Shown here: in pieces, positions 21,169-28,907 of the stretch | Numbering within the stretch: the first letter of the stretch is position 1 | Layout: the number at the start of each line of letters is the position of its first letter | DNA from: a virus | IMG/VR virus record: IMGVR_UViG_3300007538_000113 | Span: 1-30,629 of that record | DNA: 30,629 bases | Strand: one strand, 5' to 3' | Position numbers and translations under genes: made by a program | The notes under the pieces: model-generated | Told to the model about the DNA's origin: nothing | Seen by the model: the letters and a program-made list of their open reading frames with translations, nothing else | The model's database searches: none

Positions 21169-21756
21169 ATGGATTTACCAATTTACAAATTAATTATTAA
21201 CTCCGATATGTCGGACGATAGCGAAGTAGACTACATCGCGCTAGTAGATAGACCAGCTATTCAGAAAAATTTCTTAGCGTTCAATGAGCGTTTAAAGTTT
21301 GAAGTTATTAGCGAAGATAAACAAATATTATCTGGTGCTTTGATGTTAGCAGACATTCCTATTTATAGAAATAATGAGGAGTTTGGCGAACACTATGTAG
21401 TTTTCGATTCAGGAACTATTCAGCAAATAGCAGAGAAATTCTTCAAACGTGGTTATCAGTCAAACGTAAACGAGATGCACAATCCAGATAAGGCGGTGCA
21501 GGGCGTTACAATGTTTGAATCATGGCTAGTAAATAAAGAAATGGGCAAGATGCCTATCAAGGGTTTTGAAGATGCAAAAGACGGGTCATGGTTTGGAAGC
21601 TATAAAGTAGACAACGCGGACATTTGGGCAAAGGTAAAGTCTGGCGAATTTCAAGGCTTTAGCGTTGAGGGTATTTTTGGCTATTCCGACATCGTAAAGA
21701 AAGAAGATATAATGCTTGAAAAGATAAAAGAGATATTACGTTCAGCAGAGATTTAA
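21169..21756 (+). CDS. XkdF-like prohead protease
   Basis: 195 residues matching the XkdF-type phage serine protease pattern: YIALVDRPAIQKNF (22-35), ILSGALMLADIPIYR (53-67), YVVFDSGTI (76-84), NVNEMHNP with H104, GVTMFESWLVN (112-122), DGSWFGSYKVDN (138-149) and WAKVKSGEFQGFSVEGIF with S165. H104 and S165 are the likely catalytic residues. Such proteases mature the capsid by cutting the scaffold and major capsid. It precedes a scaffold-like gene and the capsid gene, fitting that role. Confidence 0.8.
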   Translation: MDLPIYKLIINSDMSDDSEVDYIALVDRPAIQKNFLAFNERLKFEVISEDKQILSGALMLADIPIYRNNEEFGEHYVVFDSGTIQQIAEKFFKRGYQSNVNEMHNPDKAVQGVTMFESWLVNKEMGKMPIKGFEDAKDGSWFGSYKVDNADIWAKVKSGEFQGFSVEGIFGYSDIVKKEDIMLEKIKEILRSAEI

Positions 21757-21805
21757 GTTGCATAAAATCAATTAACATATATATTATAATTATTAATCAA
21801 AAAGT

Positions 21806-22375
21806 ATGAAAGCAAAGGAAGCATTAGAGCAAATTAAAAGTTTGTTGTTTTCCGACGAGGTTGTGAGTACTCCAGAAGAGGTGATAACTGAATTTGCTGA
21901 AGGCGTTTTAGCCGACGGTACTATCGTTAAGTTCGACAAGTTAGAAGTTGGCGGTTTAATTTCAGTTGTAACAGAAGAGGGAGAGATTCCAGCACCAGTT
22001 GGTGAGCATGAGCTTGAGGACGGAACTATCGTTATAGTATCTGAGCCGGGCGTAATTGCCGAAGTTAAAATGGTAGAGGAAGAGGTATCTGTTGAGGTTG
22101 AGGTTGAGCAGTCGCAAGATGAAGCATTTAATTACGATGCTAAATTTCTTGAGATTAGCGATTCATTCAATTCTAAGATGTCCGAGATTGAAACCAAAGT
22201 AAGTGCATTAAACGATGTTACTAAAAAGCTAATTGAATTCATGGAAGCTTTTGCGACAATCGAATCTGCACCAGAAACACAAGCACCGAAAAACACATTT
22301 CTTGCACAAAGCAAAAACGTAAAATCGGATAGCTTTAAAAAATTACAAAACATTTTTCAAACAATTAAAAATTAA
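21806..22375 (+). CDS. capsid scaffold-like protein
   Basis: 189 residues, acidic. Residues ~30-100 contain two similar blocks, VLADGTIVKFDKLEVGG and ELEDGTIVIVSE, followed by GVIAEVKM; such 'L.DGT.V' repeats are typical of the protein between protease and capsid in Bacteroidota phages. Residues ~105-160 form a coiled coil (KFLEISDSFNSKMSEIETK) and the end is Lys-rich. It is six bases upstream of the capsid gene and should work as scaffold cleaved by the XkdF-like protease. A decoration role cannot be excluded. Confidence 0.7.
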   Translation: MKAKEALEQIKSLLFSDEVVSTPEEVITEFAEGVLADGTIVKFDKLEVGGLISVVTEEGEIPAPVGEHELEDGTIVIVSEPGVIAEVKMVEEEVSVEVEVEQSQDEAFNYDAKFLEISDSFNSKMSEIETKVSALNDVTKKLIEFMEAFATIESAPETQAPKNTFLAQSKNVKSDSFKKLQNIFQTIKN

Positions 22376-22380
22376 AAAAC

Positions 22381-23334
22381 ATGGCTTTAGATTTAACTGG
22401 TTTAACCAATTATGTAAAAGAGAACGAGCAACAACTTGCTACTTCTCTAGTGTTCGCGCCAAAAACTGCAAAATTAATCGAAGCAGCTGGTAACGTTCAG
22501 GTAGGTATCAAGTCCTCCGAAAAAATTAACTTAATGGAAACCGATGCTGTATTTCAAGCTGGTGGAACTTGTGGATTTAGCTCAAGCGGTACAACTGCTT
22601 TCACACAAAGAGCATTAACTCCCGGTAAGATTAAAGTAAACGAATCAATTTGTCCTAAGTCTTTTGAGGCTAAGTACACACAAAAGGCTTTGAGAGCTGG
22701 TTCTATGTACGATTACATGCCGTTTGCTGACGAGTACACTGCTAAGAAAATCGCTGTAATTGGCGAAGCTCTAGAAGTTGGGTTGTGGCAAGGTGATACC
22801 GCTTCTGGTAACGCACAATTAAATAAATTTGATGGACTTTTGAAGCTCATAGCTCCTGCTGGTGTACCTGTTGCGGGTGTAATTGATGGCAATCCGGGTA
22901 ATGTAGCTGCTTTGTCTACAAGCACTATCATTGCAGCGGTTGATGAAGTTTATACTTTGATACCTGCTGACATCGTTTCAAATGGTGACGTTGTTATCTT
23001 CGCGGGAATGGATGCTTTCAGAATGTACACAGTTGCATTGAAGGCTGCAAATCTTTTCCATTACGCTGCTGAGTCAGTAGATTTCGAAATCGTTATACCG
23101 GGAACTAGCGTTAAGCTAATTGCTGTAAATGGTTTGAATGGAACTGATAAGCTTATCGCAACTAGAATGTCAAACCTTTATTTAGGTGTTGATTTACTAA
23201 ACGAAGAAGAAAGATTTGAGTTGTTCTACGCGAAAGAAGCTGACGAAATGCGTTTCGTTGCTGAGTTCAAAATGGGCGTTCAATATGCTTTCCCAACTGA
23301 AATCGTTTACTGGCAAGAAGGTGGCGTTGCTTAA
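22381..23334 (+). CDS. major capsid protein
   Basis: 317 residues, placed directly after protease and scaffold genes and followed by a strong terminator. Hallmarks: LTNYVKENEQQLATSLVFAP (7-26), FQAGGTCGFSSSGTTAF (~58-74), then PGKIKVNESICPKSFEAKY and GEALEVGLWQGDT, an abundant Ala/Gly content and a beta-rich C-terminal half ending FKMGVQYAFPTEIVYW. The pattern matches capsid proteins of Bacteroidota siphoviruses with an HK97-like fold (fold inferred). Codon use is smoother than in its neighbours, as expected for a highly expressed protein. Confidence 0.82.
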   Translation: MALDLTGLTNYVKENEQQLATSLVFAPKTAKLIEAAGNVQVGIKSSEKINLMETDAVFQAGGTCGFSSSGTTAFTQRALTPGKIKVNESICPKSFEAKYTQKALRAGSMYDYMPFADEYTAKKIAVIGEALEVGLWQGDTASGNAQLNKFDGLLKLIAPAGVPVAGVIDGNPGNVAALSTSTIIAAVDEVYTLIPADIVSNGDVVIFAGMDAFRMYTVALKAANLFHYAAESVDFEIVIPGTSVKLIAVNGLNGTDKLIATRMSNLYLGVDLLNEEERFELFYAKEADEMRFVAEFKMGVQYAFPTEIVYWQEGGVA

Positions 23335-23354
23335 TAATTAATTAATTTTTAACC

Positions 23355-23390
23355 AAAAAGGGTAGGTGGTCAATCTGCCTACCCTTTTTT
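23355..23390 (+). terminator. strong terminator after the major capsid gene
   Basis: GGGTAGG (23360-23366) pairs with CCTACCC (23378-23384), with extra inner pairs and flanking A5/T5 complementarity, then TTTTTT to 23390. Partial termination here would make capsid mRNA end separately from the next gene. Confidence 0.9.
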
Positions 23391-23403
23391 AATTCTCAAA
23401 TAT

Positions 23404-23916
23404 ATGTCATGTGCATTAACGCAAGGGTACATTTACGATTGTAAATCGTCGCTCGGAGGTTTAAAATCAGTTTTATTTATAGAGCAAGGAAACGTAACTG
23501 CCACAACTGAAGTAGCTGGTGTTGTTACTGCAATAACTTTAGCGGTTGGAAAATTCTTCTATAAATACGACTTAATAAAAGAAACATCTTCTTTTACAGA
23601 AACGATTACAGCTTCCGTTCAAAACGGGACAATCTTTTACGCTCAAGAATTGACTGTAATTCTAAATAAATTACAAGCTAATACGCGTAATGAAATTTTA
23701 CTTTTAGCACAAAATAGCTTAATCGCTATTGCTGAAGATAAAAATGGTAAATACTGGATGCTAGGTCAAGCGGGTGGATTAGACATCACTGCTGGAACTG
23801 CTGCGTCTGGAACTGCAACTGGTGACCGTTCAGGTTACGAATTAACTTTTAGCGGTCAAGAAAAAGCTCTTTCACCTGAGGTTAGTTCTGCAATCATTGC
23901 TGCTTTAATAGATTAA
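23404..23916 (+). CDS. probable major tail (tube) protein
   Basis: 170 residues. It begins SCALTQGYIYDCKSSLGGLK (2-21), with VLFIEQGNV and an FFYKYDLIKETSSFTETI segment, then ANTRNEILLLAQNSLIAIAE, KNGKYWMLGQAGGLDI and DRSGYELTFSGQEKAL. This string of features is common in Bacteroidota phages in an abundant virion protein encoded after the capsid gene; a tail-tube identity is likely but unproven, and a head-decoration protein is an alternative. Terminators flank it on both sides, so it has its own short transcript or is made by read-through. Confidence 0.6.
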   Translation: MSCALTQGYIYDCKSSLGGLKSVLFIEQGNVTATTEVAGVVTAITLAVGKFFYKYDLIKETSSFTETITASVQNGTIFYAQELTVILNKLQANTRNEILLLAQNSLIAIAEDKNGKYWMLGQAGGLDITAGTAASGTATGDRSGYELTFSGQEKALSPEVSSAIIAALID

Positions 23917-23925
23917 ATATTAAGA

Positions 23926-23956
23926 GGGTGGGGCTTATAAACCCCATCCACTTTTT
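23926..23956 (+). terminator. terminator between convergent gene sets
   Basis: GGGTGGGG (23926-23933) pairs with CCCCATCC (23942-23949) across CTTATAAA with one G-T pair, followed by ACTTTTT. It stops the rightward transcript; it overlaps the 3' end of the leftward gene at 23935, so it may serve both directions. Confidence 0.8.
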
Positions 23957-24216
23957 ATTGACATACCACCTTCACCGAATGATGACTTCGACCCACTAGA
24001 GCGATTGTCGTACGTTTTAAGCAAGTCCAATAAAAAAGGGTGTTCTTCTTCACTTAACAAATTATCTTCAAGGTAGTCGGCTATATCGCCACCAATCCAT
24101 CCAAAACTTTTGCCAGTCTTTAAAGCGTGTAAAGTTTTAGTTTTCATTTCGCTTTCTGGTAGTGCATAAAATTTATCTAAATAAACCTTATCCATTTTGT
24201 CTATTAGCTTAGTCAT
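23935..24216 (-). CDS. leftward small protein of unknown function (93 aa)
   Basis: The ATG at 24216 overlaps the stop of the upstream leftward gene and is preferred to a TTG two codons earlier. 93 residues: helical start (MTKLIDKMDKVYLDKFYALP), then ALKTGKSFGWIGGDIADYLE, SEEEHPFLLDLLKTYD and a Gly/Ser-rich end. No family recognised. It is the last gene of the leftward operon. Confidence 0.65.
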   Translation of the reverse strand: MTKLIDKMDKVYLDKFYALPESEMKTKTLHALKTGKSFGWIGGDIADYLEDNLLSEEEHPFLLDLLKTYDNRSSGSKSSFGEGGMSIKSGWGL

Positions 24217-24427
24217 TATCAAATAAGTTTTCTATTGCACAAGGTGAATAATCGTAAAGGTCTAAATAACTTACCAAAGTAAATACGCAAGAATAAGTTA
24301 AGTCTGCCCAAAAAGTATTTAATTCTAGTTCCAAAAATAAGTTTGGAATTGTCGCTGGGTATAAAGTTTGTGCTTCTTTAAGCTTTTCGATATGCTCTGG
24401 TTTTAGTCTTTCAAATAGATTTCTCAT
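24209..24427 (-). CDS. leftward paralogue of the 5422-5664 gene
   Basis: 72 residues: RNLFERLKPEHIEKLKEAQ, LYP, FWADLTYSCVFTLVSYLDLY and IENLF. It aligns gap-free with the 80-residue product at 5422-5664 (about 41% identity by my count). It overlaps the TM peptide gene upstream by 17 bases and the next gene by eight. Function unknown. Confidence 0.7.
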   Translation of the reverse strand: MRNLFERLKPEHIEKLKEAQTLYPATIPNLFLELELNTFWADLTYSCVFTLVSYLDLYDYSPCAIENLFDND

Positions 24428-24530
24428 TGTCGTGTTTTTTAAGTGCTTTCATAAAATAGTGAACTGCGGTTGCGAACAAAAGTACAAATAAAATAGGTAC
24501 TGCGCAAAAAATAAAAGCTAAAATTTCCAT
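24411..24530 (-). CDS. leftward 39-residue single-TM peptide
   Basis: ATG at 24530 to TGA at 24411. MEILAFIFCAVPILFVLLFA is a membrane helix, followed by a basic tail (MKALKKHDNEKS). It lies one base downstream of the 24532 gene and overlaps the next by 17 bases. Such small inner-membrane peptides could take part in superinfection exclusion, but this is only a suggestion. Confidence 0.6.
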   Translation of the reverse strand: MEILAFIFCAVPILFVLLFATAVHYFMKALKKHDNEKSI

Positions 24531-24531
24531 A

Positions 24532-24687
24532 TTAATAAATTCTAAAGTTAGTGACATCGTTATCGCAAAGGTTCGCTAAAATTTGTTTAGCAAAAGATTT
24601 GACTTCTTTTAAATTATTAAATTGAACTTTTTTAATTATAAGGTCATTATAATCATTGTCCATAAATGCGATTGTGTAATTTTTCAT
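24532..24687 (-). CDS. leftward first gene, small protein of unknown function (51 aa)
   Basis: ATG at 24687, 27 bases after the leftward -7 box, to TAA at 24532. The 51-residue product (MKNYTIAFMDNDYNDLIIKK, then a helical middle ending with QILANLCDNDVTNF) has a beta-strand-like start and a helix; no family recognised. As the first gene of the leftward early transcript it may be a host-interaction protein. Confidence 0.6.
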   Translation of the reverse strand: MKNYTIAFMDNDYNDLIIKKVQFNNLKEVKSFAKQILANLCDNDVTNFRIY

Positions 24688-24713
24688 GTCGTTTTTTGTT
24701 TTTGTTTATGAAT

Positions 24714-24759
24714 CAAATGTAAAAGTAATATTGTATTTAATTGTCATAGAAATGCCATA
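24714..24759 (-). promoter_or_regulatory. leftward early promoter with 11-bp tandem element
   Basis: Read leftward: TATGGCATTTC (24759-24749), TATGACAATTA (24748-24738), then TACATTTG (24721-24714), a perfect -7 box. From the end of TATGACAATT to the -7 box there are 17 bases, the same as in the rightward early promoter. Confidence 0.75.
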
Positions 24760-24800
24760 ATGTATAATAATATTAAACATTAAATTTGTGTTTTTTTAAT

Positions 24801-24858
24801 ATGTTTTCATGATACTTTCACCATAGTTTCAGCATAGTTTCACTAAAGTTTAGTGAAA
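24801..24858. repeat. four tandem 11-bp repeats plus a 21-bp palindrome
   Basis: ATGTTTTCATG, ATACTTTCACC, ATAGTTTCAGC and ATAGTTTCACT follow one another without gaps (24801-24844). The last runs into a perfect palindrome, TTTCACTAAA-G-TTTAGTGAAA (24838-24858). The layout suggests protein-binding iterons or operators. The rest of the 340-base gene-free stretch (24688-25027) holds the leftward promoter, TAAATTTG at 24781-24788 (a possible rightward -7 box), A/T tracts and the 24928 near-copy. Confidence 0.75.
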
Positions 24859-24927
24859 GTGCAAAGGTTTTTCAAAAAAAAATTAAGAAAATAATCTCAT
24901 AACTAATTGATATTTAAACTATTGCAA

Positions 24928-25002
24928 AAAATGTAACGCGTTCGGAATGTGTTCGTAACGCTTGTAAAGTAAAGTAAAGTAAAGTAATATATATATATAG
25001 TG
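24928..25002 (+). repeat. near-copy of the replication-gene segment (copy 2)
   Basis: From 24928 the sequence follows 6565-6625 with about 82% identity over 60 bases by my count, including ATGTAACGC, a second GTAAC 22 bases on, the AAAGTAAAG repeats and an ATATATAT run. Read in the same frame it still gives NVTRSE...KVK then a stop. It is either a remnant of a replication gene or a conserved DNA element such as an origin. Confidence 0.7.
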
Positions 25003-25027
25003 TTTTTTACGTTTAAAAATTATATTT

Positions 25028-25387
25028 ATGATTATGATACTTTTTGAAAAAGGAACTGTAAAAGATTTGGTTTTAAGCTTAGAAAAAATAAGTTTAGAAA
25101 CACCTATTTATGTGTTTGAATTTGTTAATGATATTACGAATGAAATCGTTATATTTGAAGCAGTAAACGAAAGTTTATATATTGAAAGATATTCAGAATT
25201 CGAGATAAACGTAAATGATTATTTTTTAAATGCAACGGAAGGTTTTTGGACTTATCAAGTTTTTGAATTTCAAGAAGAACCAGAAATAAAAAAACAATTG
25301 GAAATCGGTAAAATGAAATTAGTGGGTGAAGCTTTTACTTTCACTGAATACAATGGACAATCTGAAGACTTTATAACATACAAATAA
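25028..25387 (+). CDS. probable virion-associated protein ahead of the tail fibre
   Basis: 119 residues, acidic, beta-rich: IYVFEFVNDITNEIVIFEAV, ESLYIERYSEFEINVNDYFL, EGFWTYQVFEFQE and EIGKMKLVGEAFTFTEY. The 'RY..F.I.........GFW.Y.V.E....LE.GKM.L' layout recurs in small proteins encoded with tail-fibre genes of Bacteroidota phages. TATATTTATG just before the start is close to a -7 box. It precedes the fibre gene without a gap. Likely a fibre- or baseplate-associated protein; no motif proves it. Confidence 0.5.
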   Translation: MIMILFEKGTVKDLVLSLEKISLETPIYVFEFVNDITNEIVIFEAVNESLYIERYSEFEINVNDYFLNATEGFWTYQVFEFQEEPEIKKQLEIGKMKLVGEAFTFTEYNGQSEDFITYK

Positions 25388-28300
25388 ATGGCTACACTTA
25401 CTGGAGAATTAATTTCGGAAACATACGACTCGCTTTTAAAGGTAACCGATAACAATACAATCACAGGAATAAAGAAAAGGATTACAGATGGATTTGGAAA
25501 TGAAATCCCTTTGCAACTTTCTTCTACTGATATCGAAATTGATGGAACGTTAATTCTTTCAGCACTTACAGATTTAGAAGTCGCTACAAAGTTTCTAAGC
25601 CTAAAAGCAGATAATTCCGTTTCATATCGTACAGCTTCCGAGGTCTTAACAGATATTGGTGGCGCGTCAAGCTCAAGCATTTCAGGCACAACTGGCAGAC
25701 TATCAAAGTTTACAAGCTCCGGAACTGTTGGAAATTCAATCTTAAATGAAATCGGTAATGTTATACACTTAACCGATGGAACTTCAAGCTATGCAAGTTT
25801 TGGGATAATTAATCCGGGCGTAGATAATGATGCTTACATAGGTTCGACAATAAACAATGACTTTATAATCCGAGTAAACAACACAGAAGCGTTAAGAATA
25901 GATACTAATTTTAGATTAAAAATAGCTAACATTCAAAACGCTTTATATGACACGGATAAATTTCTAGTTTCTGAAGATGGTGTTGTTAAATATCGGACAG
26001 GCGCTGAAGTTTTAGCAGATATTGGTGCAGGGGTTGGTTCGGTTACTAGCGTTGGTTTAACGATGCCAGTAGCGTTTAGCGTTGCTAATTCACCAATAAC
26101 AAGTTCGGGAACTTTAGAAGTCACGGCAATAGGTACGGCATCTCAATACATTCGTGGCGATGGAACTTTAGCGACTATACCATCGACATCAAGCGGAGGT
26201 GCTAATGTTAACTATTATTTGAACGGCTCGGTAGCTGCAAGTGTAGCGACATACAAGCAAATGGCTAACAGTGCCATAGTTGGTGCAGGTACTGACTTTA
26301 ATTTGACTGGCAATGGTTTAATTGCTCAATTCTTAACAGATGCAGGTAATCCAAATAGATTGCTTATTCCGGGTGGTGCTTGGAACTTCGAATTGTTTTT
26401 CAATGTTTCATCTAGCGGAGGTTCGCAAAAGTTTTATGTAGAGCTATTAAAATATAACGGTTCGACTTTTACAAGTATTGCAAGTTCGGTTGCTGTTCCT
26501 GAAGAAATAACAGGCGGAACAACCACAGATTTATATATCACATCTTTAGCAGTTCCCGAAACTACTTTATTAATCACTGATAGGCTAGCTCTTCGGGTTT
26601 ACATCGTAGATAATTCAGGCGGTCGTACAGTTACTTTACACACTGAGGATAATACTTTGTGTTTAGTAACTACAACTTTCGCAGGTGGTATTGCAGCTCT
26701 TAACGGATTAACGGCTAATACTCAATATTTTGCAACTGGAACGACTGGAAGCGATTTTAATATCTCTAGTGTTTTAGATACTCATACCTTTAATCTACCA
26801 ACTGCAAGTGCTACAAATAGAGGGGCATTGAGCTCAGCTAATTGGAGTACGTTTAACGGCAAAGAAAATGTATTAACTTTTTCATCTCCTTTAGTTAGAA
26901 CATTAAACACTATTTCTATTCCTGCCGCTACCTCTACTATTAATGGGTATTTATCCTCTACGGATTGGACTACATTTAATAGTAAGCAAAACACAATTAC
27001 GCTAACCACAACTGGAACAAGCGGTGCAGCTACATTTATAAGCAATACTTTAAACATTCCACAATACACCGTTTTATCTTTAGCTGCTATCGGTATAACA
27101 CCAAACGCAAATGGAGCTAGTATAGTTGGTAGCCTTTTAAGTTTACAACCTGCTGATGCAAGTTTTGGCGGTGTAATAACCACTGGAGCGCAAACAATAG
27201 CAGGGTCTAAAAGTTTTAGTAATGATTTAACGGCAAACGGTATTACTATTGGTAGAGGTGGCGGTAATATTTTTACAAATACTGGAGTTGGTTTAAATGC
27301 TCTTTTTTCAAATACAACGGGCTCTTTAAATACCGCATTTGGCTATCAATCGGGCTATGGCTCAGGCGGAACGAATGCAAACACAACTGGATTAAATAAT
27401 ATTTTTATTGGCTATAATACAGTCGGAGAGTCAGCAACCGAAAATAGTAGAACGTGGATAGGTAATTCTTCTACTACATCAACATGGCTAGGCGGTAACT
27501 TGCTTTTAGGTTCACGAACAAATGCTACTAGCGATAAGCTACAAGTTACAGGAGGTGCAACAATTACAGGAATACTTAAATTGGGTTCCGCAGATAATAC
27601 TTTTGTTTACGAGTCGACTGGTAGTTTGATTTTACAAACTGGAGCGTCTGCAAGATTAACGATTAATTCAGCTGGAAATACTACTATATCAGGAACTTTA
27701 AATGGTACAAGTGCTACATTTAGTGGTATAGTAGGAACAGGGAGTGGGGCAGCTGGGTTTGCATTTAGAATGGGGTATGATGCAAATGCTGCTTCTCGTT
27801 CTTGGCAGATATATAGCGATGCTTATAATTACGGTGATTGGGCTTTAGCACAATCAACAACACAAACAGGAACAACTTATGCTGCAAAATTATTAGTATC
27901 TGGCGGTAATTTAACTATTGGAGCAGTTCCAGGTACGGGCATTGGTGGCTTATATGCAGGTGCAGCTACATTCTCTAGTAGTGTGACGGCATTAGGTGGT
28001 GGAATAGATGGTACTCTTGGGGATGTAATGTATTTTGGTAATGCAAGTTATCCAAATGCTCAAAAAAATAGAATTAGAAGTTCAATATCTGCTTCAGGTT
28101 CTGCCAATTATTTAGTATTTGAAACAAACAATGGTACAACAGGTAGTTACAATACAAGTCAATTAGTTTTAAATGGAGCTGGTAACGTACTAATAGGCAC
28201 TACAACAGATGCAGGTTACAAGCTAGATGTTAATGGGACTGGGAGGTTTAGTCATACAAGCGGATTTGGAATAAATAATAGATACACAAGTGAAAATTTA

Positions 28301-28906
28301 GAGTTAAATTTTGGTACTGTTATTGGTGGTAAAATAGGGATTCAAGCAAATGTAATAAGTAACGGTAACCCTTATACATTATTTTTAAGCCCTAATGGTG
28401 GCGGTATTGATGTAACAGGTGCAGCGACATTCTCTAACGATGTTATAATAAATGGTACACTTGCAAATTTAACTCTTGGTGGAAGTGGAGCTGAGGTATT
28501 TTTTAGCAGAAATAGTGCAAATTATATTACTGCAAATGGAGGAGCTGGCGCTGAAATAAGAATAATAAGTAATACAAATGGAGTTGTTTTAGCAAATGGA
28601 GGCACTTCATGGGGTTCACTATCTGATGAAAATTCTAAAGATGTAATTGAACCAATAATGAATGCTTGTGATAATTTATCTCAGGTTAGGACAGTTATTG
28701 GTAAATATAAAACTGATAATGAAGATAAAAGAAGATTATTTTTAATTGCAAAAGATATAGAAAAAGTTTATCCAGAAGCGGTATTTAAAATTAAAAATGA
28801 AAATGGCAAAGAAAATTTAGGTTTAAATTATCAAGATTTAATCCCAGTATTAATAAAAGCAATACAAGAGCTTAACGAAAAAATAACGCAATTAGAAAAC
28901 AAATAA
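25388..28906 (+). CDS. large tail fibre with C-terminal S74 chaperone domain
   Basis: 1172 residues. The first ~240 contain repeats such as YRTASEVLTDIGGASS and YRTGAEVLADIGAG. A lectin-like/beta part (~280-430) follows, then fibre repeats (GALSSANWSTFNGKEN, GYLSSTDWTTFNSKQN), then a YadA-head-like stretch (NTGVGLNALFSNTTGSLNTA, FGYQSGYG, NNIFIGYNT). The end (~1075-1172) is a Peptidase_S74 intramolecular chaperone: SWGSLSDENSKDVIEPI with the Ser-Asp cleavage motif and a terminal YQDLIPVLIKAIQELNEKI coiled coil. S74 domains assist trimer folding and then cut themselves off. It is the likely host-binding protein. Confidence 0.88.
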   Translation: MATLTGELISETYDSLLKVTDNNTITGIKKRITDGFGNEIPLQLSSTDIEIDGTLILSALTDLEVATKFLSLKADNSVSYRTASEVLTDIGGASSSSISGTTGRLSKFTSSGTVGNSILNEIGNVIHLTDGTSSYASFGIINPGVDNDAYIGSTINNDFIIRVNNTEALRIDTNFRLKIANIQNALYDTDKFLVSEDGVVKYRTGAEVLADIGAGVGSVTSVGLTMPVAFSVANSPITSSGTLEVTAIGTASQYIRGDGTLATIPSTSSGGANVNYYLNGSVAASVATYKQMANSAIVGAGTDFNLTGNGLIAQFLTDAGNPNRLLIPGGAWNFELFFNVSSSGGSQKFYVELLKYNGSTFTSIASSVAVPEEITGGTTTDLYITSLAVPETTLLITDRLALRVYIVDNSGGRTVTLHTEDNTLCLVTTTFAGGIAALNGLTANTQYFATGTTGSDFNISSVLDTHTFNLPTASATNRGALSSANWSTFNGKENVLTFSSPLVRTLNTISIPAATSTINGYLSSTDWTTFNSKQNTITLTTTGTSGAATFISNTLNIPQYTVLSLAAIGITPNANGASIVGSLLSLQPADASFGGVITTGAQTIAGSKSFSNDLTANGITIGRGGGNIFTNTGVGLNALFSNTTGSLNTAFGYQSGYGSGGTNANTTGLNNIFIGYNTVGESATENSRTWIGNSSTTSTWLGGNLLLGSRTNATSDKLQVTGGATITGILKLGSADNTFVYESTGSLILQTGASARLTINSAGNTTISGTLNGTSATFSGIVGTGSGAAGFAFRMGYDANAASRSWQIYSDAYNYGDWALAQSTTQTGTTYAAKLLVSGGNLTIGAVPGTGIGGLYAGAATFSSSVTALGGGIDGTLGDVMYFGNASYPNAQKNRIRSSISASGSANYLVFETNNGTTGSYNTSQLVLNGAGNVLIGTTTDAGYKLDVNGTGRFSHTSGFGINNRYTSENLELNFGTVIGGKIGIQANVISNGNPYTLFLSPNGGGIDVTGAATFSNDVIINGTLANLTLGGSGAEVFFSRNSANYITANGGAGAEIRIISNTNGVVLANGGTSWGSLSDENSKDVIEPIMNACDNLSQVRTVIGKYKTDNEDKRRLFLIAKDIEKVYPEAVFKIKNENGKENLGLNYQDLIPVLIKAIQELNEKITQLENK

Positions 28907-28907
28907 A

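Noticed and set aside
25270-25689. Leftward 139-residue frame across the start of the tail fibre
   Set aside because: It lies opposite two convincing rightward genes, has no promoter and its composition mirrors the fibre codons.
26782-27183. Leftward 133-residue frame inside the fibre gene
   Set aside because: Fully inside the fibre coding region; hydrophobic content results from reading Thr/Asn/Ala-rich repeats backwards.
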